Assembly (NCBI GenBank): GCA_003586115.2 | Contig: QVOM02000042.1 | Location: 79,883,620-79,947,619 of the forward strand | DNA: 64,000 nt | Reading direction: 5' to 3' | From: Salvator merianae | Lineage: Eukaryota; Chordata; Lepidosauria; Squamata; Teiidae | Part shown: positions 23,601-34,760 of the stretch, piece after piece | How the letters are laid out: each line of letters starts with the position of its first letter | How positions within the stretch are numbered: the first letter of the stretch is position 1 | Translations under genes and position numbers: made by a program | The notes under the pieces: model-generated | The model's input: the letters and a program-made list of their open reading frames with translations, nothing else | Databases searched by the model: none | What the model was told of the DNA's origin: nothing

Positions 23601-25530
23601 TATATAAAGCTTTTGATATGGTTAATCACACCTTTTATATAACGTGTGTACAAAATACGGACTGGGCCAGAAATTTTGTGAAACTATAAACAAGTTATAT
23701 GAAAATAATCATGCTTATGCAAGAGGTAATAATATAAGATCAAGGCAAATTAGATTGGAAAATGAAACTAAACAAGGATGCCCAAGGTCACGGATGTTAT
23801 TTATTCTAGTAATTGAAATATTGGTGAACCAAATAAAACAAAATAACAATTTGAAGGGATATAAAATAAAAACGGAAGAGTCAAATTTGTTTGCTGACGA
23901 TATAAACATTATTTCAGAACAACCAAATGTGATGATAAAGGAAATAACAAAAATATTAAATAAATGTGGGAAACAATCAGGATTAAAAGTTAATTTTAAA
24001 AAATCAGATATTATGTTTATAAACACACAACCAAAAGAACAATTACAAATAGCAAAAACAACTGGTTACAAAAATTAGGTACAAAAAAAAGAAGAAGCAT
24101 TTGGGGATATATGTTTATAAAAATGCAGAAAATGGGCAAAGGAAATTATAAGCCGGTTTGGGGAAAGATAAATAAACAGATAAACTAGAAAAACAAAAAT
24201 TTAATCTTCCTATCTCGTTTATGAACTTTAAAGACTCTAATTGTTCTGAAGTTACTATATCTTTTTCGAAATTTACCTGAGGAAATTTCATTGAAAAATT
24301 TATGTCAAAGGGATATCACTTTGAGAAGGTGGCTGGTAGGAAATAGAAAACATAGAATAAAATATATTATCTTATTGCTTCAGAGAAAGGAGGAGGTTGG
24401 GGAGTCCCAAGCTTGTAGTATTATTATGATTCATTTAAAATCTCTAGGTTAATAGAAATGGAATATGGAAATACTAAGTGGATACAAACTGAAAAAGAAT
24501 TAATAAAAGAGAAAATGAAGATAAAATTTTTAATAAAATGAATAGTAAAAGGAAGGAGCTATACACAGGCCCAAGTAGAGGAAAGTTTTAGTTTGGAAGA
24601 GATGGTAAAGTAAGCTAGTAAAAAGAGATTCCAAATTAGCTACAGTAGGAATAATAAAGAAAGGGCAATTTATATGTAAAGAGGAGATAGAGAAATTTAA
24701 AAAGCTCAGAATAAATAGAGTGAAGCAATTATATGATGAGCACTGTAATCATATAAGAAGTGAGATATTTGTAAATATATTAGGAAGGAATAAATGGTTT
24801 CAAATTCAGGGGATTCTTTGCTTTTTAAACAACATTGAATCAAAGAAATGATTGAAAATTCAATTGTCTCCCTTTGAAGAAATAATTAAAAGATTAAAGA
24901 CAACAAAGAGATTAGGAGGAATGTTATATAATCTGCTGAGGGGTCAAGGAGATAAAATAATGGTTAATTAAGAAATTCATGGAAAGAAGACCTAAAGATA
25001 GAATTAAAAGATATAGAAAAAAAGCTAAATATTGTTTACAGAACAAAACAAAATAGGGTAAAAGAGCTAAGGAAGAAAGTTGTATTCAAATGGTATAGAA
25101 CTCCTTATCAAATAGCTTATATATAGAGAAATTCTAATTCTAATTGCTGGCATGGCTGTCCAATAAAAGGTATTTATATACATACGTTTTGGGAATGCAA
25201 GAAAGTACAGGTATTTTGGAAGAAAGGTTGGGGAAGAAATTAATATTGAAGAAAAATATACCATTAAGAAAAGAATTATGTATAGATCATAAAATGAGTG
25301 CAAATCTTCTAAACGAAGAGGAGAAGTTTATTATGGGTCAATTAATAACAGCAGCTTTAGCAGTTTTGGTATACAAATGGAAGAATTCAATGAAATGGAC
25401 TATGCAAAATTGTTCAAATAATAAATAAAACAAAAAAAGTATATAATTTACAAAGTCAGAGAAGAGGAATAAAGGAAAAATGCCTTAAAGTGAAAGTATA
25501 TTTAACAACAAACCCGGAGAGTACTGATAT
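23601..25530 (+). pseudogene. L1 ORF2 reverse transcriptase to C-terminus
   Basis: Continues the L1 after the MITE: YKAFDMVNHTF, then a 144-codon open piece (23644-24078) with KQGCPRSRMLFILVIEILVNQI, NLFADDINIISE (catalytic FADD intact) and GLKVNFKKSDIMF. Degraded thumb sequence follows to 25140, then a 94-codon open piece (25144-25428) of the ORF2 C-terminus (KNIPLRKELC, EEEKFIMGQLITAALAVLVYKW). Frameshifts and stops lie between. The usual C-terminal cysteine cluster is not clearly preserved. Confidence 0.8.
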
Positions 25531-25705
25531 GTCTCAGCAGATCTAAAGAGTCTTCCAATGAGAATCAAGATGTTTGGCAGAAACCAAGGGAGGAAGGGGT
25601 AGGGGTATAAGAAATATAATTTGCAATACGTAAGGATGTTTATAAGTTGGTTAAGACAATGTGGAATAATATATGTACAAAACGTACAAAAATGATTTTT
25701 AAAAA

Positions 25706-25995
25706 CTTGATTAGCAATCATCCTTGATGTTAAAATCATATCAATCCTTGAAAAAGATTTGCATTTTCTGAAAAATATGTATATTCTTTTGCATTGCCAT
25801 TTATATATCTCCAAATGTCCACTACCTAAGTAGCCTTGCTATCACTTGTAGCTAATTTATTCATCGATGGATTGATTGTTCCAATCTCCTAAAAAAATAA
25901 TTGTCATATTGGAGATCCAATACTTTGTCCATTAAATCTTTAAAAAATATATGTTTTTCCATGTTTGGGGCATATATTAGAAGGGTTTTTTTATT
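25706..25995 (-). pseudogene. L1 endonuclease C-terminal fragment
   Basis: The minus strand reads VDIWRYINGNAKEYIFF, then KCKSFSRIDMILTSRM (about 25830-25710), the VDIWR...FS....SRIDxIL block that closes the L1 endonuclease. Neither end of the LINE is present. It lies tail-to-tail with the plus-strand L1. Confidence 0.65.
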
Positions 25996-26345
25996 GGTTT
26001 GCAGTCTAACAACTTAATCCTTTCAAAGGACCTAGGATAATCAATGTTATCAGTGCAGAATGTGTACTTCTCCAAGTAGTATTGGCTTTTGTGAGTGATG
26101 GGTAATGACTCTATCAGTGCCCAAGGTGTTAAAACATTCCAGGTCTTTTGGAACTGCATGAAGTGCACCAATAACTATAGGCACAACTGTCACCTTCCTT
26201 TGCCATGGATGCTCAATTTAGATTTGCAGATCTTCGTATCTGGTGATTTTTCATATGTTTTTCCTCAACTTTACTGTCACCAGCTACTGCTACATGGCTT
26301 TTCTCAACTGTGGTGATGTCAGGAGTATTATGTGCAAGAAGCTTA
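25996..26345 (-). pseudogene. R4/Dong-like LINE C-terminal remnant
   Basis: The minus strand reads VPIVIGALHAVPKDLE near 26200-26150, and after divergence ILLGEVHILH near 26070. As I recall it, the block VIPIVVGALGT-PK-LE followed by LLGTARILR occurs at the end of reverse transcriptases of R4/Dong-type non-LTR elements. A preceding segment in another frame (DKLLAHNTPDITTVEKS) fits the upstream linker. Strongly degraded. The clade name is from memory and needs a search. Confidence 0.42.
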
Positions 26346-26384
26346 TCAGTTTGTAGTTGGAAATCTCTCAACACTTTGCCTATT

Positions 26385-26760
26385 CATTGTGATGCTCTGC
26401 CTTGATCCTAGTAGAAACTGTAGGTGAACAAAAGTAAGGTTTTATTCAGACTTCAGTGATCAACTCAGAAAAATTAAATCTTGACAGGAATACAAACAGT
26501 TGCTAACACGGTGCTTATATATAGCTCTCTCCTCTCCTTTTGCAACAATGTATCTGCACTTCTCTCCACTTTCCTTCCTCAGTGGTCAAGCAACTTTCCC
26601 ATTTAATTTTCCCACTCCTTTTTCCCCACCTGGGATATTTCAATTGCTTGCCCTTGCTTCATATTTAGGCATACCAGGCCCTATGGCAGGCATGCCATGC
26701 CATGCCAAGCTATATATTAATTTTCTATTATTTTTTTCAATTTTGTAGTTTTACATAACA
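26385..26760 (-). mobile_element. Candidate LTR, minus strand
   Basis: Read on the minus strand there is a TATA-like ctatatataagc (26524-26513), followed about 70 bases later by aataaa (26446-26441), the usual promoter to polyA-signal arrangement of an LTR. Upstream lies purine-rich sequence to about 26760. No partner LTR, internal genes or target duplication were found. Confidence 0.33.
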
Positions 26761-28076
26761 AGAAATCTGGCTAATGTACAGGATGTGCTCCAAGGCAAGT
26801 TTTTTTTGTAAAATGTTTGCTGCTAGCTATTTCTTTCTTTATTTATTTAGCCTACTTTCCAGAATGAAAAATAGTTCCCTGTCCTGAAGAGCTAATAATC
26901 TAATGTTGATGTCTGGGGAAGGTAAGATAGAAGAGGTGGCTCCAGTCCCATACACAAGCCCATGAGTCTCCTGTTGAAAATTCCTAACTCCTATTTTCTA
27001 CTTCTCCACATCTTTTGTTTTTAGAAACAGCTAGCACCATTCAGAGAGCAACAGATGTGACTCTTTTGAGATTCAGAAAACAACCTCCAGCATAGGGGAA
27101 GCTGGGCCATACTGTCTATTGCCAACTGATTTGCAGCTTGTGATCTTGGTCCTCATGACTCATAATACTGCATTAGATGAAAACAGGTTTTGACGCATGA
27201 ATAAAGTTTAGTTACAGATTAAGTGTCCCACACGGAGAATACCTTTCAAATAAAGCTGATCATTGTTTTTCATATTGAGGCCAAAGAACTGCTGGCATGT
27301 TTTCTTAATCTGGTGTATGTTTAAATCATTCTTACTTTTTAACTTAAATGGATTAAACCTAAACTCAGGTTGGTGAATTGGAAACCCAATGCTTTTAGCA
27401 GCTGAAGAAGCCACAATGAAGTAATGATTGTTCACTTGGGAAACTGGAGGAATACTGGGGCTAAGAGAGGACATTTCCACAACACTCAGTCACTCACATT
27501 ATTCCGAAGATCTCAGGGATCTGAAAAAGCAGCCTTTTGACAGAGTGGGATGAATTGCTCTGAAGACCTCCTCATGTCTTTGAGTGCAATGGGGAAAGTG
27601 TGTACCTGGCCAGGAAGTTCTTTCTGAAAGAGGACTTGCCTGATTTGTGGGCATGACGGAGAAGCAGGAGGAAATCATGGGGAACAAGATGAGAATCAAC
27701 AACTATAAACAACATCAGAATATGGTTTCAAAATCATATTTAAAAAACAAGAACTTTTCAGGGCAGGAGCAGAAAACTCACATTTGGAAAAAAGAAGTAT
27801 GTAATGTGATACATGTACATCTGGAAACAGAACTGACAGGATGTCCAATCCATCCTCTCTTAGCAATAGTTACCAGGGGATCAGCATGGGTGGATAGAAT
27901 GAAAATTTTAGGCAAGAGTAGAGTGGCCATGGAGTGCCATTTGTGGATACAATTTTCAAGGACACATTTGTCAGATTAAATCTGAAAAGCCCACATTCTC
28001 CAATCAGTCACTGAGCTCCTTGGATGATGCACCAAGGAACAACAAATAAAACTATTTTTCAGATTACAGATAATAC
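26761..28076. other. No recognisable gene
   Basis: Contains a 90-codon minus frame (27480-27208) and a 110-codon plus frame (27647-27979) that I cannot assign. Neither has flanking splice or promoter evidence that I would trust. No transposon ends seen. Confidence 0.4.
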
Positions 28077-29004
28077 TGGAAGCAGTAATGGGCTGGATGA
28101 GGGCCAACAAATTGAAGTTGAATCCAGACAAGACGGAGGTACTGTGTGTCAGAGGGTCTCGGGTCCATGAAGTTAGAAGGCACCTGACCCTTGATGGGAT
28201 TGCTTTGCCCTGAAAAGGACAGGTGCGGAATCTGGGTGTACTCTTGGACTCTACACATAGCCTTGAAACTCAGGTGGAGGCGGTGGCCAAGAATGCATAC
28301 CTCCAACTACGGCTGATTCGCCAACTACGATCTCTTCTGGACAGAGATAATCTGGCCACAGTAATCCATGCTTTGGTAACTTCCAGATTGGATTACTGTA
28401 ATGCACTTTACATGGAGCTGCCCTTGAAGATGGTTCAGAAGCTGCAACTGGTGCAGAATGCAGCAGCAAGACTGCTGACTGGAACAGCTGGCCGGATGCA
28501 TATCATGCCGGTCTTAAAAGAGCTGCACTGGCTGCCAATTTGCTACCGAGCCCAATTCAAGGTATTAACCTTAACCTATAAGACCCTAAATGGCTTGGGC
28601 CCCAAATACCTAAAGGAGCGTCTTCTCCCATACCAGCCTGCCCATTCCTTAAGATCTGCAGATGAGGCCCGCCTCGTTGTAACACCACCTTCAACAGCTA
28701 AAGGGGTGGGCAACCAGGACAGGGCCTTTTCAGTGGTGGCCCCCAGACTGTGGAACACTCTTCCCCCTGAGGTACGTCAAGCTTCCTCACTTTACATCTT
28801 TAGGAGAGCAATAAAGATGCACCTATTTACCCTTGCCTTTGCCTAAAGGTACAGCTTTCCCTCCCTACTTTCAGGCTACTGTTTTATTGCATGCCTTTTA
28901 TGAGTTTTTGTTTTGTTTTGTTTTAATTGTTGTAACCCGCCCTGAGACCTTCGGGTATAGGGCGGGATAAAAATGCAAATAAATAAATAAATAAATAAAT
29001 AAAC
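28077..29004 (+). mobile_element. L2-like LINE, 5'-truncated, copy 2
   Basis: Begins inside the reverse transcriptase (MGWMRANKLKLNPDKTE equivalent near 28090-28140) and ends in an aaata repeat near 29004. The 207-codon frame 28223-28846 covers the C-terminal domain without a stop (LVTSRLDYCNALYMELPLK, QNAAARLLTGTAGRMH, AFSVVAPRLWNTLPPEVRQ). It matches 20380-21100 almost base for base, so both derive from a recently active L2 source. It is too short to be autonomous. Confidence 0.9.
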
Positions 29005-30539
29005 AAACCTATAGCACAGGATTACAGTAACAATAAAATAGACAGTCCAACAAACAAAATAACATTAAAAATTCTGTTCTGCTTATAAAGGAAGAGGGCT
29101 TAAAAGGTGACATATAGTTCAGGATTCAGCCATTGGTGAGCTACAATTTCCAATATCCCTTACCATTGGCCATGCTAGGAAAGGTGGGAATGGGAATGGA
29201 AGTTTAGTGCAGTAACATCTAAGAGTCTCAGCTATATCATCTCATCTGTAAAAGTTGTGCATGATGCCACTGAACTGCATCCAATAGGGAGGCTTGTTGT
29301 TGGCACACTGTTGGCAAACTCACGTTGTTGAAATCAGGCATTGCCTTAAATTGTTCCTGCCATGGGTACCATGCCACAAACTGAGTCATGGCTATAATGC
29401 TGCAGTCTAAAATATTGTTTGGGGCAATTATTGACCCAAATAGCTGAAGAACACATATGCCACAAAATATTAAACTGAGTGGGACTAAGCTTGGAAAAAA
29501 CTGTTCATTGAAGAAAGAAAACTTTTAAAGGTTTGTTTATATGCGAGAGCGAAGAAAACATTTACTCTCAAAAGAATAAGACAAGAGGTTAGCTGGCAAA
29601 AGAAATAAAAAACATTTATACTTAATCCTGCACAAAGTCATGTCTTAATATTTGAGTTTTACCCCATTGCAACCCATCATATGCTGAGACAGGCTGTTGC
29701 TGGAGTGGGATAGGGCCGTCCACATTTGAGATGACCCATCCTATCCTGTCCTAGCCCTGACTGTCAACTACAAAGGCTGAGCTCAGCCCTTGGAGCTGAT
29801 GCCTGGGCTTCAACGGATGGGGACTTCCATTCCTAGCCTTCAAAGTTTTCAGGAGGACCATTTTTATTCTTGCTTCACTTCCTTCACCACTTCCAGCAGT
29901 GCTTCCTGGAGTGCCACCAAAATGAGACCCCCATGAGCCTAGTAGTAGACCTTGATCTCAAGGTCTACCGGTAGTTCAGGATAGGGCACCATTTGCTTCA
30001 CCCTACCCGTTCAATGCTCTGTCCTGTGCAGTGCAGCCACACTACTCAGAATGCACAGCCCTGAAGTGCTGTGCCATGGGATATAGACACTCTTACTATG
30101 CCTAGACATGGATTCCATGAAATAAACTGGCTTAAAGGTTGCAAATACAGGGAAACTGACTAGAAGCTTGGATCCTGTAGAGACCAGAATTTTCGAGATC
30201 CAGCTCAGGAAATTCCAGACATTAATGGTTAACAAAGGATTTGGGAAGTATCTGGCCATCAAAACTAATCCTATTGTTCCAAGTCTACATCTTGAGAACT
30301 TCTCATTAAGAATGCACACAGCAGAACTTAAGCTCATCAACTAGTATAGTTGTTTGTTTGTCCCTTCATCTGCATATAAATCTATCAGAGCTGGATGTAA
30401 CCTGACACACACACTCATTTTGCTCACCACACCTCTTTGCTAAAGGACCAATAAGTTTTAATTCTTGTTGTAAGCAGACCTATCAAAAAGTCAAGATTTC
30501 AATCCATTTCCCATCCAATGAGCAAAGCTTGCCTCTTTT
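29005..30539. other. No gene; possible degraded foldback MITE at 29125-29235
   Basis: Around 29135-29225, gagctacaatttcc...ccattggccatgcta resembles a reptile foldback repeat I remember as a short DNA transposon fragment, but the right arm is too eroded to prove it. The rest is unassigned non-coding sequence. Confidence 0.3.
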
Positions 30540-31260
30540 CCACTGGGAAAAAGAATATAAAAAGTTCAGGTTTTTCCATTAAGTGGAAGGAAGGAGAAGG
30601 AGGATAAAGAAGACTAATGAAGAAAAAAGATCATTCATCCCATCTGCATTTTCCCTGGCTGGTAGTTGCTTTTACCTCCCTCCTAAAATGGAGAAGGAAA
30701 AGCTGGTTTTTCAAAGACTGCTTGATACTGCTGCTTGCAGTTTACTTTTTTTTTTTTTTTAACTAATTTCACTTGATGGAGGATTTTCATATCTCTCTCA
30801 GTGCTTTGGCAAAAGAGCTGGTTTGTTTGTTTTTTTACTAAAGAAGAGCTGTGGAGCATTTTCCATTCTCACTCTCTGGCTTTTGACCCATCTACCTGCA
30901 AGAGACCTATGCATCTTTTCCTCCCAATTTTCCCTTTGGCGTGGTGAAGATCTGCGTGGAGAAGATTACAGATGGGTGAGATTTACCCTTTTAGTGCAAG
31001 GAACCTTGCTGGTCTCCATTGCTTGCTTCTCCCAGACACTCTCTTTCCCCCCTCCCCGCCCCCACACTAGCTAGGTCTTAGTTTGAAGTTCAACCTTTTC
31101 TTTTCCTTTATTCTTCTCTGCTCCTGGCAACTGACTAACTATGAAACCAGCTAATTCCAGCAAACTGCTTTGATTATTGCTTTTCTTTGGGTTTCAAGTC
31201 TTTTTGCTGGGTTTTAATAAAGGTGCACCATTGTTTTCAAGAAGCCCTGAGCCTAACAGT
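30540..31260 (+). mobile_element. Candidate LTR or unrelated promoter-like segment
   Basis: tataaaaag at 30555-30563 is followed by a long pyrimidine-rich stretch and an aataaa at 31216-31221. The same layout occurs at 41985-42420 and 44700-45075. This fits a large retroviral or Gypsy-type LTR, but there is no internal gene, partner copy or target duplication, so a chance arrangement or a host promoter is not excluded. Confidence 0.28.
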
Positions 31261-33258
31261 GTTTTCCTTTTACCCCCTCTTTGTTTGAGCTTTTCTTACC
31301 AGTTTGAGCATCTTAAAAACCTAGCCAATGGATTCCTAAAAGGTCTAGTGCCTGGGGGGGGGGTTTAATTCCCTAAAAACTCTCATTTATCCCCAGAGCA
31401 TGCCCTGCAACAACAGGCAGAGTGTTCCAGGGAGCTGGCCTGAAATAGCATGCAGAATCCAGGCCCCTTAGATCCCTTCCTGGACCACATGAGCAGGAAG
31501 TGCAGATAAGGCCATAGATTATAGTCAGTTGCAGTATAAGGTGTGTTATGCCTGGAATGAGTTTTTACCTTGAAAAAGGGGTTTACTTTATTGTCGGGTA
31601 AGGTAGGAAAACATCAAGGTGGAAAAATCCATTGGCATTGCTGCTGCTGGGTTTTTTTTATATTAAGGCAGGAAGAGGCAAGATGTTCAGACAATAAAAC
31701 AGTTACTTTGTTGTGAGGGAAGGATGGATGGGTGTATATATTTTATAATGTTACAGTCCACTGTACTCTTGGCAACGTTAAGTTACCTTGAGCTGTATCA
31801 CTTGAATCTGAATAAACCCTTATTTTGTTCAATATGAGGAGTGGATTATTGCTGCTTGAGTCAAGGCATAGCTCATGATCACAGTAAAAAATTCATATGC
31901 CTCAGAGGAAACCATAAAGCACATCCTCTCAGATAAAAGGCTAAGATGCGTCTTACTCCCATGTGGTGTGCTTCACAACCACAGATATGGCTGTTCACTT
32001 CATCGTGGCAGCAAGAAGTGAGGAGACACTGAGGAAGCACATGGAGAGTGTAGACTCTTCCCCATGACATAGCACAGATGGCAGGTATACACAACAGTAC
32101 GATGGAAACATCATAGGAACACATGCCTGTCACGTTGTTAAGTCAGTCTTATGGTCTGTGTCTCTCTTGGTGACCAGAAAAGCTGATGGTGGGAAAACCC
32201 AGACTGTCCTAATCAACAAAACAGTAGATCTAAGTGAGACACTATAAGCAGTCAAAGTCTGAGCAACACATGGGTATTTCTGTGACATTGTCATTTTCCA
32301 CCACCATCCACTTTGTTACTGTTTAAGTTTTCCTCCTGATCTCAATACAGTGAATAAGCTGTAGTAGAACTTACTAAGCAGCCCAGCATAAAATGACACT
32401 TGTGTTTTGGCATGGCAGCTAATATGATTAAAGAATCAACTGAACAAGGGATGGACAATCCTATTGTTTCACAAAGTTAGGAGTGAAAACATAAAGCAAA
32501 ATGTCCATAGGAGGTGGGAGGTATGGGATAAAAGTCAAATAAGGCTGGCTCCAGACACCAGCTAAATATAATGCTAACAAACGATATTCCTCTGAAATTA
32601 TCACTTGTTGGGTAGACTGCATAGGGATCCACACTATCTGTGCAAATTTTAGTGACGTGCACAACAGGTATTTCATCAGCACAAAATACCTGAATGTGCA
32701 TGATCACTGCACATGCATGGTAGATGTACATATCCCGGTCTTTCAGCAGCACAAAACACTGAGATGTGCGCAATGTCACAACTGCACATGCACAACCATC
32801 TTTTTTGGCCCGTGCATCTGTGCGGTGGCCAGAGCAATGATGGCAGCTCCAGCTACAAGGTAATGGCACTATTTCAGGAAAACCCACCATCAGAGTCAGG
32901 TTTTACCAAAATAGATTATCGTGCATTTTAGGTGGGCTGCCACAGATACATGTGCAATCCCACCATAGCACAGCCATAATGGTGCTATATTTCCCCCGTC
33001 TGGATGGGGCCTAAATCATTAATTACAGTTTTCATTTCTTTTGTAGGATCCTAGCTACAGTGGTGGTTTACCTTGCAATTTAAATTAGTTTTTTAAGGCA
33101 ATCTGTTTAGCACATAGGAAGGGAATTCATGCTGAATGTACTGGAAATACATGCCATCCACTGGAAACTGCTTCCCTGAAAAATGCATTAATTGGACCAT
33201 GGAAGCAGTGGATCAAGTGCTATTTTCTTGGGTTATTTTTTAAAAAAGGTAATGTGCA
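31261..33258. other. No recognisable gene
   Basis: Unassigned. An aataaa near 31811 follows sequence that looks non-coding. Frames up to 137 codons (minus 32890-32477) carry no domain I recognise. Confidence 0.4.
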
Positions 33259-34353
33259 TAAGTCAGTAGGGATGTGCACGAAGTTTTTTCCGTTTTTTAT
33301 TTTACAGCGAATCAAAAACTGGTAAGCTTTGTTTTTGATTGAAAATCACGACTCCAAAGAATGCTGTTTTCGATTTCGATATGAAGCTTCAATAATTTTT
33401 TTTTGCAAAAAAAAGGTGTCAGGAGAGCTAGGGGAGGGGCACAGTGGAAGCACAGTTCAGCCAATACAATCGCACAGAAGTCTGAGGGAACGCAGCTGGC
33501 ACCCCATTTGAGCTGCAGCATCCAAATTCAAGGTGGAGCTCCAGGGGTGCCCTGGGGACTACTGTGCCAATTTTGGAGGCCATAGCTCAAAGTCACCCAG
33601 TAGCCAATAGTATTGCACAGAAGTCTGAGGGGGACCACTGTGCCAATTCTTTGCATTTGGGGTGGAGAGATCCCCAAGAAGCCATGAAAGAAGCTGAGGA
33701 TCCTTCTGCTGCTTGGCCATAGTCAATTGTGAGCCTGGAAAGAAAATTCTGACTGAAATAAGTGTCCCTATCCACCTCTTATGTGCAGCACCCCCACAGC
33801 TACCATGAAGAAATCACACCAATGAACACATGTCCCTAAAGGAAAGCCTTTTCCAAACACTCTATTCCTATTTTCCTTTACCTTATTAGCTGAGCTGCTG
33901 CTTGCTTTGCTATCCTATTCTTCTGTCTGACTAATTCTGTGTCTCCCTGTGCAGTAGGACAGCTGACTCTGAGGAGGAAGGGGAGGAGGAGGTTTAAGGA
34001 ATATGTACTACTGTTGGTATGGATGCGGATGCGGATGCAGATGTTGGGTTCTCCCCAATAAAAGTATCAACAGACAGGAAGAGTTGTTGTTTACTCTGGC
34101 AATGCCTTATGTGGCTTGCTTTAGCACTAGAACAATGAAAGAAGATCTCTGGGACAAGGGTGGCACCGAGCCGGCTGTGTGATGGATTGGGAAATGGAGA
34201 ACGGAGAAGCTTCTGCTCTGGCAGCCTCACCTGTAGGTTTGTCCACCTCAGCCAAGGCCTCAGTCTGGTACTGGCCCTTGGGTGGTGACCCTAACAGGTG
34301 CTGGCCCAGGGCACTGAGCATACCTCATGTCATCAGTGGCCTGGCGTCATTGG

Positions 34354-34395
34354 TGTGTGTGTGTAAGAGAGAGAGAGAAAGAGAGGGAGAGAGTG
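34354..34395. repeat. (GT)n/(GA)n simple repeat
   Basis: gtgtgtgtgt passes into gagagagag. The same place in copy B (about 46850-46875) has a shorter version, so the tract changed length after the copies diverged. Confidence 0.85.
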
Positions 34396-34441
34396 CACAC
34401 AATGCACATAGGATTTCTTTCTACCTCTCCCCAATCCCTGC

Positions 34442-34567
34442 CTCTTCAAGGAAAGGCTGGATAGATATCTGTCTAGGATGGTGTAGTGAATCCTGCATTG
34501 AGCAGGGGGTTGGACTCGATGACCCTGGAGGTCCCTTCCAACTCTATGATTCTATGATTCTATGATT
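34442..34567 (+). mobile_element. CR1 3' tail fragment inside hAT copy A
   Basis: About 126 bases matching the last part of the CR1 at 51815-51933 (aaaggctgga, gagcagggggttggactcg, ccaactctatgattct), ending in repeated tatgattc units. Copy B lacks it at the corresponding place (about 46900-46920), which marks a clean insertion site. Severe 5' truncation is usual for CR1. Confidence 0.9.
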
Positions 34568-34760
34568 CCTTTCCCTTTTTTCTTTCCTTGTTTTCATTTT
34601 TTAAGAATGCTTTCTGTTTTCCCTGTACTTTATGGCTTTCTTCTTTACTTTTTTGTGCTTTTTGTTATTTTCTTTAGGAATTATTGGCCCACCTAGACCA
34701 TTTTTCCTTTTTTTCTGGCTGCCTTTGGTGCTGCGGGATTGGGATAGAGTCACCCATGGC

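Larger units (their letters stand above)
19161..25705 (+). mobile_element. Plus-strand L1 carrying L2 and MITE insertions
   Basis: A degraded L1 whose ORF1-like start (atggaagagacg near 19285, MEETLQKLMVNIQEIKK) lies before the L2 insertion. Its body resumes near 21108: endonuclease-like LMQESHKKK near 21905, KSPRPDELTAIVYKTFKKEL near 22955-23020, LDVYKAFDMV split by the 23318-23600 MITE, FADD near 23890, ELCIDHKMS and EEEKFIMGQLITAALAVLVY near 25280-25370, and VKVYLTTNP near 25490. The 3' boundary near 25705 is estimated from a run of A-rich sequence. Numerous stops make it inactive. Linking the 5' and 3' parts across the L2 is an inference from order and family. Confidence 0.6.

Noticed and set aside
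23307..23689. Overlapping Arg/Ala/Gly-rich frames
   Set aside because: They fall inside the GC-rich MITE, exist in several frames at once, and cross its boundaries.
27208..27480. 90-codon minus frame with unremarkable composition
   Set aside because: No recognised domain, splice sites or homologous second copy in the window; kept only as an unassigned frame.
30823..31074. Plus frame with LLLKKSCGAF start as a possible signal peptide gene
   Set aside because: Lies in a low-complexity pyrimidine-rich stretch of an LTR-like segment, and no conserved feature is visible.
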